NCBI GenBank assembly: GCA_050734185.1
Contig: JBOHUE010000093.1
Span: 1-32,293 of the forward strand
DNA from: JAFALX01 sp050734185
Lineage (GTDB): Bacteria; Chloroflexota; Dormibacteria; Aeolococcales; Aeolococcaceae
Direction: 5' to 3'
DNA length: 32,293 nt
Made by a program: the position numbers and the translations under genes. Each line of letters begins with the position of its first letter. The stretch's first letter is position 1. Below the pieces are notes generated by a model, which was not told where the DNA came from, searched no databases, and saw only the letters and a program-made list of their open reading frames with translations. Positions 23,697 through 31,344 of this stretch are shown here, piece after piece.

Positions 23697-24569
23697 TTGG
23701 CAGAGGAACGCGTCAAGCCGCGCACGATGTTTGTCGAGGAGGCCGTGCAGCAGGCGCTGGAGAGCCGCTGGGCGGATGCGCTTGCCACCAACCACGCATT
23801 GGTCGAGCGGTACGGCGCTGACGAGGACACGCACAACCGCATGGGCAAGGCGCTCACCGAGCTCGGCCGCCTGCCCGAGGCGCTCGACGCGTACTCGGCG
23901 GCGCTCAAGCTCAATCCGCTCAATCTGATCGCGCAAAAGAACGTGCGCAAGCTGGCTGCGATGGTGGAGAACCAGGAGACGGTGGCGACCGCGGAGCAGC
24001 CGATCGACGTCGACGCGTTCACCGAGGAGCCGGGCAAGAGCGCGGTGACGGTCTTGACACCACCCGCCGAGAAGATTGCGGTGAAGGTTGCGCCCGGCGA
24101 TCTCGTCGAGATCGAGCCCGACGGTGCTCAGCTGCGGGCGCACACCGCGCGTGGTGTGGCGCTCGGTGAGGTCGAGCCCAAGATCTCGCGCCGCCTGCTG
24201 CCGCTCATCGCGAGCGGCAACCGGTACTCCGCGGCTGTGGCGCGGGTCGACAACTCGGCGATCGAGATCATCATCCGCGAGACTTACCAGGCGCCCGAGA
24301 ACGCGCATGTCACGTCATTCCAGCTGTCGCGATCCAACCGGCGTGACGAGTTCCGCCCCTACGCCAAGGAGTCGCTGCTCTCCGCGCGCGAGATCGACGA
24401 GGAGTCGCTGGGTGACGACGACGAGGAGTACACCGAACCGTCCGCCGCGCCGAGCGAGGACCTGGCAGAGATGGGGATGAGCACGTTCCAAGCCGAGTCG
24501 GAGGAGAGCAGCTCCTCGGACAACGACAACGAGAGCGACGAGGACACGCGTCCCGAGGACGAATACTGA
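23697..24569 (+). CDS. TPR-containing protein with acidic C-terminus
   Basis: A 290-residue soluble protein. Residues about 12-85 form two TPR-like repeats (ALESRWADALATNHALVERYG; RMGKALTELGRLPEALDAYSAALKLNPLN). Residues about 125-210 are a beta-rich middle domain (VAPGDLVEIEPDG, RLLPLIASGNRYSAAVARVD, EIIIRETYQ). Residues 220-290 are very acidic and Ser-rich (DDDEEYTEP, ESEESSSSDNDNESDED) and probably disordered. The TTG at 23697 is chosen because GAGAGGAG lies 5 nt upstream; no other start has a site. Divergent from parA, and its stop overlaps the apparent CTG start of the glucoamylase. Function not known. Confidence 0.82.
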   Translation: MAEERVKPRTMFVEEAVQQALESRWADALATNHALVERYGADEDTHNRMGKALTELGRLPEALDAYSAALKLNPLNLIAQKNVRKLAAMVENQETVATAEQPIDVDAFTEEPGKSAVTVLTPPAEKIAVKVAPGDLVEIEPDGAQLRAHTARGVALGEVEPKISRRLLPLIASGNRYSAAVARVDNSAIEIIIRETYQAPENAHVTSFQLSRSNRRDEFRPYAKESLLSAREIDEESLGDDDEEYTEPSAAPSEDLAEMGMSTFQAESEESSSSDNDNESDEDTRPEDEY

Positions 24570-26431
24570 GCGCACAGCTCCGGCGGCAGGGCTACCTCCA
24601 CATCGAGGAGTACGGCCTCATCGGGGATTGCCGCAGCGCGGCGCTCGTCGGCGTCGACGGCAGCATCGACTTCCTGTGCCTGCCCCGCTTCGACAGCGAC
24701 GCCGTCTTCTTCCGCCTGCTCGACGCCGAGCGCGGCGGGTACTGGCAGATCGTCCCGGAGGAGCCGTTTCACGGCCGTCATGCGTACCGCGACCGCACCA
24801 ACATCCTCGACACCATCTTCGTCACGCCGCAGGGCACGGTGGTTATCACCGACTTCATGCCGACGTACCAGCGCATCGTCACCCAACACGCACGGCTGCA
24901 CAACGAACCGCGGGTCGTTCGCCTGGTGCAGTGCCTGGCAGGCTCGGTGAAGCTGACCAATCGCTTCGTCCCGCACCGAGGCTTCACCAGCACACCGCTC
25001 GCGCTGCATCTCGACGGCGATGGACATGTGCTCCACGCTGATGTCGACAATGTCCATTACTGTCTGGAGTCGAGCATCGACATCAGCGCGCCTGAGAGCG
25101 AATTCCGCCTCGGGGCCGGTGAGAGCGCGGCATTCTGCATGCGCGCCGCTCGCTCCGGGTTTGGCGGCGACCACGGCTGGTCGGTCGAGCGCGCGCGGCG
25201 CGCGTTCCGCGACACGCGACGGTTCTGGTGGCAGTGGGTGGCACAGGTTCGCTATGACGGCCCGTATCAGGTGCACGTGTGGCGCTCGGCGCTCGCGCTC
25301 AAGCTGATGACCTACGCGCCGACGGGCGCGATCATCGCCGCGCCGACCACGAGCCTGCCGGAGAAGATCGGCGGCGACCGCAACTGGGACTACCGCTTCA
25401 CCTGGCTCCGCGACGCGTCCTTCACGCTGTACGCGTTCTCGCAGCTCAACCTCATGGAGGAGGCGCACGAGTTCTTCGATTGGGTGGCCCATCGCCACGT
25501 CGCCGACCGCATGCGCACCGTCCCCAACCTCGTCGACCTCTCGGGACGCACGCGCAGCGACGAGGTCGAGCTCACCGAGCTCGACGGCTACCGCGGCTCG
25601 CGGCCCGTCCGCGTGGGCAATGCCGCGAGCACCCAGCTGCAGCTCGATGTGTACGGGGAGATCCTCGACACGGCGTACATCTACGCACGCTTCGGTGGCG
25701 GCATCTCCGAGGAGCTGTGGAGGGAGCTGCGCAACGTCGTCGAGCTGACCATCGAGCACTGGCAGGAGCCGGACTCGTCCATATGGGAGGTGCGCAGCGA
25801 ACGCCAGCACTTCACCTACAGCAAGTTGATGTGCTGGGTGGCGGTGGACCGCGGGCTCCGCCTCGCCGAGCGCTACGGGCTTCCCCACGACTCGGCGGCA
25901 TGGAAGGCGGCGCGCCTCGCGATCCACCGCACCGTGTCACGGCGGGCATGGAACCCGAGCCTGCGCGCCTTCACCCAGACGCTGGACGGCGACACGCTCG
26001 ACGCCGCCGTGCTGCGCATGACCCAGGCGCGGTTTCTGCCCAACCGCGATCGGCGGATCCGCGACACCGTACGCGCCATCGAACGCGAGCTGTCCACCGG
26101 CGTGCTCGTGAGTCGCTACCGGCCCGATCGATCGCCCGACGGTGTCGGCGGCGACGAGGGCGCGTTCTTCATGACGTCCTTCTGGCTCGTCGACGCGCTG
26201 GCCCACCTCGGCGAGCTGGATCACGCCGAGCGCATGTTCGAGCAGCTTCTGAACCTCTCCTCCCCGGTGGGCCTGTTCTCCGAGGAGGTGGACGCGCAGA
26301 CAGGCCACCTGCTGGGCAACTACCCGCAGGCGTTCACCCACCTGGCGCTGGTGGGGGCGGCGGTGAACATCGAGCGGGCGCGAAAGCACGGCCTCGGCGT
26401 GCGCGGCCTGCGATCGCGCGCGATGGCCTAG
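24566..26431 (+). CDS. Glycoside hydrolase family 15 (glucoamylase/trehalase-like), apparent CTG start
   Basis: A 621-residue cytosolic GH15 enzyme that would release glucose from alpha-glucans, trehalose or related sugars. N-terminal domain: YLHIEEYGLIGDCRSAALVG and GSIDFLCLPRFDS, the usual start of this family. Catalytic barrel: EKIGGDRNWDYRFTWLRDAS, VNL...ELDGYRGS, SIWEVR, GGDEGAFFMTSFWLVDALA (E531) and LFSEEVDAQTGHLLGNYPQAFTHLAL (E573/E574); the acid and base are probably among these glutamates. No ATG, GTG or TTG lies in frame between an upstream stop and 24839, which would cut off about 90 conserved residues. CTG 24566, overlapping the previous stop as CTGA with GAGG 7 nt upstream, is the best start. 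Confidence 0.88.
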   Translation: MSAQLRRQGYLHIEEYGLIGDCRSAALVGVDGSIDFLCLPRFDSDAVFFRLLDAERGGYWQIVPEEPFHGRHAYRDRTNILDTIFVTPQGTVVITDFMPTYQRIVTQHARLHNEPRVVRLVQCLAGSVKLTNRFVPHRGFTSTPLALHLDGDGHVLHADVDNVHYCLESSIDISAPESEFRLGAGESAAFCMRAARSGFGGDHGWSVERARRAFRDTRRFWWQWVAQVRYDGPYQVHVWRSALALKLMTYAPTGAIIAAPTTSLPEKIGGDRNWDYRFTWLRDASFTLYAFSQLNLMEEAHEFFDWVAHRHVADRMRTVPNLVDLSGRTRSDEVELTELDGYRGSRPVRVGNAASTQLQLDVYGEILDTAYIYARFGGGISEELWRELRNVVELTIEHWQEPDSSIWEVRSERQHFTYSKLMCWVAVDRGLRLAERYGLPHDSAAWKAARLAIHRTVSRRAWNPSLRAFTQTLDGDTLDAAVLRMTQARFLPNRDRRIRDTVRAIERELSTGVLVSRYRPDRSPDGVGGDEGAFFMTSFWLVDALAHLGELDHAERMFEQLLNLSSPVGLFSEEVDAQTGHLLGNYPQAFTHLALVGAAVNIERARKHGLGVRGLRSRAMA

Positions 26432-26445
26432 GCGCTATTGCGGCG

Positions 26446-26475
26446 TTGCATATTTATGCAGCGGCGGAATACACT
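26446..26475 (+). promoter_or_regulatory. argC promoter, predicted leaderless
   Basis: TTGCAT (26446-26451) and TACACT (26470-26475) are an 18-bp-spaced -35/-10 pair. A start 7 nt after the -10 falls on the A of the argC ATG (26482), and no Shine-Dalgarno sequence precedes that ATG, so argC is probably translated from a leaderless mRNA. Confidence 0.55.
26447..26460 (+). promoter_or_regulatory. ARG box (ArgR operator)
   Basis: TGCATATTTATGCA is a perfect 14-bp palindrome with an A/T core, in an otherwise GC-rich region, 21 bp before argC. It resembles the ArgR half-site pattern (TGnAT-A/T-ATnCA) of other bacteria. It covers the -35 element, so ArgR binding would block RNA polymerase. The regulator's gene lies in the same operon. 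Confidence 0.75.
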
Positions 26476-26481
26476 GGGCCG

Positions 26482-27507
26482 ATGACGGACGCCCACCGCC
26501 TTCGCGTCGCCGTCGCCGGCGCCACCGGCTACATCGGCATGCAGTGCGTCAGCCTGGTCGCCGCCCACCCGGCGATGGAGCTCACACGCGTCATGGGCCG
26601 CAGCAACGCGGGCAGGCCGTACTGCGACGCGGTCCCGGCGAGCGCGGTCACGCTGACCATCGAGGACACGCTCGAGGCCGGCTCCGCGCAGGTGATCTTT
26701 GCGGCGTTGCCCCACACGGTCGCCGCGCATCACGCGGCCGGCTGGCTCTCCGCGGGCGCGACGGTGATCGACATGAGTGCCGACTTCCGCCTGCGCGACG
26801 CCGGCGCGTACCGGGCGTGGTACGCGCTCGAACATCCCGCGCCGTCGCTGCTCGAGGAGTCGGTGTACGGAATGCCCGAACTGCACCGTGAAGCGCTGCG
26901 ACATGCCGACCTCGTGGCGGTGCCCGGCTGCTATCCGACGGCGACGCTGCTCGCGTGCGTTCCTGCGCTGCGCGCGGGTCTCGTCGAGGCAGACATCGTG
27001 CTCGACGCCAAGAGCGGGGTCAGTGGTGCGGGCCGGTCACCGTCACTCGGCACCAACTACGGCGAGGTCAACGAGTCCGTGCACGCATACGGCGTCGACG
27101 GGCACCGGCACAAGTCGGAGATGCTCGAGCAGCTCAACGCCGTCGCCGCGACGGAGGTCCGCCTCACGTTCGTCCCGCACCTGGTGCCCATGACGCGTGG
27201 CATCCTGGCGACCGCGTACCTGCGGCCGCTCGCCGGAGTGACGCACGCGGACCTGGAGGCGGCGTATCGGGCCTTCTGTGACGGCGAGCCCTTCCTGCGC
27301 TACTCGTTGCGGCCACCGGCGACCAAAACAGTCTCCGGGACGAACACCGCCGCGATCAACTGCGGCTGGCAGGACGGGCGTGCCGTGGTGACAGTCGCCA
27401 TCGACAACCTGGTCAAGGGCGCCGCCGGCCAGGGAATCCAGGCGTGCAACGTGCGCTTCGGCTTCGACGAGCGCGCTGGGCTCGGCATGGCGTCGCTGTG
27501 GCCGTAG
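26482..27507 (+). CDS. argC: N-acetyl-gamma-glutamyl-phosphate reductase
   Basis: A 341-residue enzyme for the third step of arginine synthesis, reducing N-acetylglutamyl-5-phosphate with NADPH. Seen: AVAGATGYIGMQ (Rossmann loop), SADFRLRD, the active site VPGCYPTA with nucleophile C150, GVSGAGRSP, the catalytic-domain HRHKSEML, and FVPHLVPMTRGILAT. Full length. It is the first gene of the arginine operon and follows the ARG box. ATG 26482 is the start; the open frame that runs further upstream is antisense-free but overlaps GH15 and is a shadow. Confidence 0.96.
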   Translation: MTDAHRLRVAVAGATGYIGMQCVSLVAAHPAMELTRVMGRSNAGRPYCDAVPASAVTLTIEDTLEAGSAQVIFAALPHTVAAHHAAGWLSAGATVIDMSADFRLRDAGAYRAWYALEHPAPSLLEESVYGMPELHREALRHADLVAVPGCYPTATLLACVPALRAGLVEADIVLDAKSGVSGAGRSPSLGTNYGEVNESVHAYGVDGHRHKSEMLEQLNAVAATEVRLTFVPHLVPMTRGILATAYLRPLAGVTHADLEAAYRAFCDGEPFLRYSLRPPATKTVSGTNTAAINCGWQDGRAVVTVAIDNLVKGAAGQGIQACNVRFGFDERAGLGMASLWP

Positions 27508-27515
27508 CTGTTCCG

Positions 27516-28727
27516 ATGGAGGCCGACCGCGTCCCCGGGGTGTGCGCCCCGCTCGGCTTCCGCGCCGGCGCGGCGGCCGCGGACATCCGCGGCGACGGCG
27601 ACGTCATCCGTCTCGACATCGCGCTCGTGCGCTCCGACACGCTCGCCGAGGCGGCCGGTGTGTTCACCCGCAACCTGGTGAAGGCGGCGCCGGTCGTGAT
27701 CTCGCAGCTCACGCTGCGGCGCAACAAGCCGATCGGCGCCGTGGTCATCAACGCGGGCAACGCCAACGCGTGCACCGGTCCGGCGGGCTTCCGCGACGCG
27801 CTGCGCATGTGCGCCACCACCGGCGAGGTGATCGACCTCGACCCCAGCGAGGTGCTCGTCTGCAGCACCGGCGTCATCGGGCGGCCACTGCCGATGGAGC
27901 GCGTGAGCGCCGGGATCCGCGCGTGCGCCGCCCTGAATGACATTGGCGGCGAGGCTGCGGCACGCGCCATCCTCACAACCGACCGGCGTCCCAAGGTCGC
28001 GATGGCGGTCGCCGACATTGCCGGCGTGCAGGTCACGGTTGGCGGCATGGCCAAGGGCTCCGGGATGATCCATCCGGACATGGCCACCCTGCTCGCGCTG
28101 ATGACCACCGATGCCAACGTCCCGGCGAGCGTGCTGCGACCGGTGCTGCAGCGCGTGACCGACTCGACCTTCAACTGCGTGACCGTCGACGGCGACACGT
28201 CGACCAACGACAGCGCGATCCTGCTGGCCAACGGCGCCGCAGGCGGTCCGCCCATCACAGACGGTGCCGCGCTCGCCGCGTTCGAGGCCGCGGTGCTCGA
28301 CGTCTGCGACAGCCTGGCCGAGCAGCTGGTCGCCGACGCGGAGGGCGCCGAGCGCTACTTTCTCGTGACGGTGAACGGTGCTGCCGACACCGAGCAGGCG
28401 CGGCGCGCTGCGCGTGTGGTCGCCGCGAGCCCGCTGGTGAAGTCGGCGGTGCACGGCGGCGATCCCAACTGGGGCCGCATCGTCGCAGCGCTGGGACGCA
28501 GCGGCGCCTCGTTCACACTCGACCGCTGCCGCGTCGCCATCGGTGGCGTGACCGTGTTCGAACGCAGCGCGCCGGCGGACGCCGACCTCGAGGCCATCGC
28601 CGATGCGCTTCTCCAGCGCCGCGTGACGATCGACGTCGACCTCGGTGCCGGTGACGGCAGCGGGCACGCGTGGGGCTGCGAGCTGACGCCCGACTACGTG
28701 CACATCAACGCGGACTACACGACGTGA
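27516..28727 (+). CDS. argJ: Glutamate N-acetyltransferase/amino-acid acetyltransferase (ArgJ)
   Basis: A 403-residue ornithine acetyltransferase that moves acetyl from N-acetylornithine to glutamate, making the arginine pathway cyclic; some forms also use acetyl-CoA. Seen: GVFTRNLVKAAPV, NAGNANACTG, STGVIGRPLPM, the self-cleavage site GMAKGSGMIHPDMATLLA with nucleophile T191 (cut before Thr), and CVTVDGDTSTND. The chain is thus made as a precursor that splits into two subunits. ATG 27516 lies 8 nt after the argC stop; an in-frame GTG at 27498 inside argC is an alternative. No argA is visible, in line with the cyclic route. Confidence 0.94.
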   Translation: MEADRVPGVCAPLGFRAGAAAADIRGDGDVIRLDIALVRSDTLAEAAGVFTRNLVKAAPVVISQLTLRRNKPIGAVVINAGNANACTGPAGFRDALRMCATTGEVIDLDPSEVLVCSTGVIGRPLPMERVSAGIRACAALNDIGGEAAARAILTTDRRPKVAMAVADIAGVQVTVGGMAKGSGMIHPDMATLLALMTTDANVPASVLRPVLQRVTDSTFNCVTVDGDTSTNDSAILLANGAAGGPPITDGAALAAFEAAVLDVCDSLAEQLVADAEGAERYFLVTVNGAADTEQARRAARVVAASPLVKSAVHGGDPNWGRIVAALGRSGASFTLDRCRVAIGGVTVFERSAPADADLEAIADALLQRRVTIDVDLGAGDGSGHAWGCELTPDYVHINADYTT

Positions 28728-28746
28728 CGATGAGGGAGATGTACCC

Positions 28747-29643
28747 ATGACGCAGACGGAGCTCACGCCGGACGTCAGCGAGCGCGTCCGCCGTGCCGAG
28801 GTGCTGATCGAGGCGCTGCCATACATCCGCAAGTTCAGCGGCCATGTGATGGTGATCAAGCTCGGCGGTTCGGTCGACGCGTCCGAGGCCGACGTCGACT
28901 CCGTGCTGCGCGACGTCGTGCTGCTCCGCTTCGTCGGCATGCATCCGGTGCTCGTGCACGGTGGCGGCGCCGAGATCAGCGCGTGGCAGAAGCGCGTGGG
29001 GCTGGAGCCGCGATTCGTCAACGGGCTGCGCGTCACCGACGCGCCGGCGATGGAGATCGTGAAGATGGTGCTCACCGGCAAGGTGGGGCCGGACATCGTC
29101 GCGCGCATCAACGGGATGGGCGGCAGCGCCATCGGCATCAGTGGTGAGGACGGACCCACGCTGCTGGTGCGCGCGCGCCCACCGGAGAATGGGGTCGACC
29201 TCGGATTCGTCGGCGACGTGGATACCGTGAATGCGGAGCCGCTGCAGGCGATCCTCGCGCAGGGGCGCATCCCCGTGATGGCGTCGATCGGCCTCGGGTA
29301 CGACGGTCAGACGTACAACGTCAACGCGGACTCGGTCGCCGCTGAGCTGGCCGTCGCGCTGGGCGCGACCAAGCTGATCCTGCTCACCGACGTCGACGGC
29401 GTGCGCGACGGCAGCGGCACCCTGCGCACCGAGCTCGACGCTGCGGGAGCGGAACGGCTGATCGACGATGGCGTCGTCACCGGCGGCATGATCCCCAAGG
29501 TGCGCGCGGCGCTGCGCGCGGTGAGCGCCGGTGCGTCGACGCACATCATCGATGGCCGCGTGCCGCACTCGCTGCTGCTGGAGTTGCTCACCGAGCGTGG
29601 CGTCGGCACGATGTTCGCCGCGGCGGAGCCGGCGGAGCGATGA
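28747..29643 (+). CDS. argB: Acetylglutamate kinase
   Basis: A 298-residue kinase that phosphorylates N-acetylglutamate, the committed step. Seen: VIKLGGSVD (phosphate-binding Lys/Gly-Gly), PVLVHGGGAEIS, GLRVTDAPAMEIVKMVLTGKVGPDIV, NVNADSVAAELAVALGATKLILLTDVDGV. The extended N-terminal helix (residues about 10-28, RAEVLIEALPYIRKFSG) is the feature that in relatives goes with hexamers inhibited by arginine, so feedback inhibition is likely. GAGGGAG lies 8 nt before ATG 28747. Its stop overlaps the argD start. Confidence 0.96.
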   Translation: MTQTELTPDVSERVRRAEVLIEALPYIRKFSGHVMVIKLGGSVDASEADVDSVLRDVVLLRFVGMHPVLVHGGGAEISAWQKRVGLEPRFVNGLRVTDAPAMEIVKMVLTGKVGPDIVARINGMGGSAIGISGEDGPTLLVRARPPENGVDLGFVGDVDTVNAEPLQAILAQGRIPVMASIGLGYDGQTYNVNADSVAAELAVALGATKLILLTDVDGVRDGSGTLRTELDAAGAERLIDDGVVTGGMIPKVRAALRAVSAGASTHIIDGRVPHSLLLELLTERGVGTMFAAAEPAER

Positions 29644-30845
29644 CGACGAGCTCGCTGACGAGCTACGCCGAGCGCGCCGAGCGCGTGCTCATGGACACGT
29701 ACGCGCGGCGGCCGCTCGCGCTGGTGACCGGCGCCGGAGCGCGAGTGCGCGACGCCGACGGGCGCGAGTACGTCGACCTTGTGGCCGGCATCGCCGTCAA
29801 CGTGCTGGGGCATGCGCATCCCGCCATCCAGCAGGCCCTCGCCGACCAGGCGCAGCGGCTCATGCACACGAGCAACCTGTACTACACAGAGCCGCAGCTT
29901 GAGCTCGCGGAGCGGTTGGTCGCGTCCTCGTTTCCCTCACGAGCCTTCTTCGGCAACAGCGGCGCCGAGGCGGTCGAGGGCGCCATCAAGCTGGCGCGCA
30001 AGTGGGGCAAGGAGCGCCGCAACGGCGCCGGCGTCATCGTCTGCGCGCGTGGCGCGTTTCACGGGCGCACGCTCGGCGCGCTGGCGGCCACCGCCAACAC
30101 GCGATACCAGGAGCCATTCCAGCCGCTGCCGCGCGGTTTCGTCCACGTCGCGTACAACGACCCCGTGGCGATCGAGTCAGCGATCGACTCGAACACGTGC
30201 GCGGTGATGCTGGAGCCCATCGAGGGTGAGAGTGGCGTGCATCCGCTGGACGCGGGCGTGCTCGCGGAGATTCGCCGCATCTGCGACGAGCGCGATGTCC
30301 TGCTGATCCTCGACGAGGTGCAGACGGGGATGGGACGCACCGGCACGTGGTGGGCCCATCAGCGCGACGGCATCGTCCCCGACGTCATGACCGTGGCCAA
30401 GGGCCTCGGTGGGGGCGTGCCCATCGGCGCGGTGCTCGCGGCCCCGCGCGCCGATGTGTTCACGCCCGGCGACCATGGTTCGACGTTCGGTGGCAACCCG
30501 CTCGCGTGCGCAGCGGGGGTGGCGGTCATGCACACGATCGCGGCGGACGGGCTGGTCGACAACGCCGCCAACGTCGGCGACTACCTGAGTGAATCCGTGA
30601 TGTCGCTCGCGCCGGCGGCACCGATCGCGGGCGTGCGTGGCCGCGGGCTGATGCTGGGCGTCGCGCTGAGCGCCGATGTCGCCCCGCGTGTCGCCGCGGC
30701 CGCCCTCGAACACGGAGTGATCGTCAACGCCATCGGGCAGCGAACGCTGCGGCTGGTGCCGCCGCTGGTGCTGACACGCGATGACGTCGACATCGCGGTG
30801 CAGGGCCTGCAGGCAGCATTCGCCGACGTCAGCGGAGTCGCGTGA
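29640..30845 (+). CDS. argD: Acetylornithine aminotransferase
   Basis: A 401-residue class-III PLP aminotransferase that converts N-acetylglutamate semialdehyde to N-acetylornithine with glutamate as donor. Seen: YVDLVAGIAVNVLGHAHP, FFGNSGAEAVEGAIKLARKW, GAFHGRTLGALAAT, EPIEGESGVHPLD, LILDEVQTGMGRTG, and the PLP lysine K254 in TVAKGLGGGVPIGAV. The ATG overlaps the argB stop (ATGA) and the stop overlaps the argR GTG. In many actinobacteria argF would follow here; it does not. Confidence 0.96.
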   Translation: MTTSSLTSYAERAERVLMDTYARRPLALVTGAGARVRDADGREYVDLVAGIAVNVLGHAHPAIQQALADQAQRLMHTSNLYYTEPQLELAERLVASSFPSRAFFGNSGAEAVEGAIKLARKWGKERRNGAGVIVCARGAFHGRTLGALAATANTRYQEPFQPLPRGFVHVAYNDPVAIESAIDSNTCAVMLEPIEGESGVHPLDAGVLAEIRRICDERDVLLILDEVQTGMGRTGTWWAHQRDGIVPDVMTVAKGLGGGVPIGAVLAAPRADVFTPGDHGSTFGGNPLACAAGVAVMHTIAADGLVDNAANVGDYLSESVMSLAPAAPIAGVRGRGLMLGVALSADVAPRVAAAALEHGVIVNAIGQRTLRLVPPLVLTRDDVDIAVQGLQAAFADVSGVA

Positions 30846-31342
30846 GCATGGCCACAGCGGCGCGCTCGTCGAACGGGCCGACCAAGAGCGAGCGCCAGCG
30901 CATGATCATCGAGCTGGTGCGCACGCGCGTCCTGCGCACGCAGGAGGAGCTGGTCGACGCGCTCCGCGACCGCAACCTCGACGTCACGCAGGCGACCGTC
31001 AGCCGCGACATCCGCGAGCTCGGGCTCGTGCGCGTGCACGACTCCGACGGCGCACGCTACATGCTCGCGGTGGCCGAGCTCGATGCCGGCGCAGCCTCGG
31101 AGCGGCTCCGCACCGTGCTCCGCGAGCACGTGCGCTCCGTGGAGTTCATAGATCTGCTCGGCGTGATGCACACGCTGCCCGGCTGCGCGATGGTCGTCGC
31201 CGCGGCCATCGACAGCGCGCGGATCGAGGAGATCGCGGGCACGATCGCCGGCGACGACACGATCCTGATCGTGACGCGCTCGCGCCCCGCGGCGCACCGG
31301 CTCGGTGTGCGGCTGCGCGACATGAGCGGCCGCGAGGAATAG
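30842..31342 (+). CDS. argR: Arginine repressor
   Basis: A 166-residue ArgR/AhrC regulator. Residues about 15-80 form a winged-helix DNA-binding domain with TQATVSRDIRELGLVRV (recognition helix with the conserved SRDI). Residues about 90-160 form the hexamerisation and arginine-binding domain, with GDDTILIV carrying the two aspartates that bind L-arginine in the family. It starts at GTG 30842, overlapping the argD stop (GTGA), with GGAG 4-5 nt upstream; ATG 30848 is an alternative. Encoded inside the operon it likely controls through the ARG box before argC. Confidence 0.95.
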   Translation: MSMATAARSSNGPTKSERQRMIIELVRTRVLRTQEELVDALRDRNLDVTQATVSRDIRELGLVRVHDSDGARYMLAVAELDAGAASERLRTVLREHVRSVEFIDLLGVMHTLPGCAMVVAAAIDSARIEEIAGTIAGDDTILIVTRSRPAAHRLGVRLRDMSGREE

Positions 31343-31344
31343 CG

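Noticed and set aside
25279..26481. Upstream extension of the argC frame through the GH15 gene
   Set aside because: It is an Arg-rich shadow of GH15; argC begins at ATG 26482 right after its promoter and operator.
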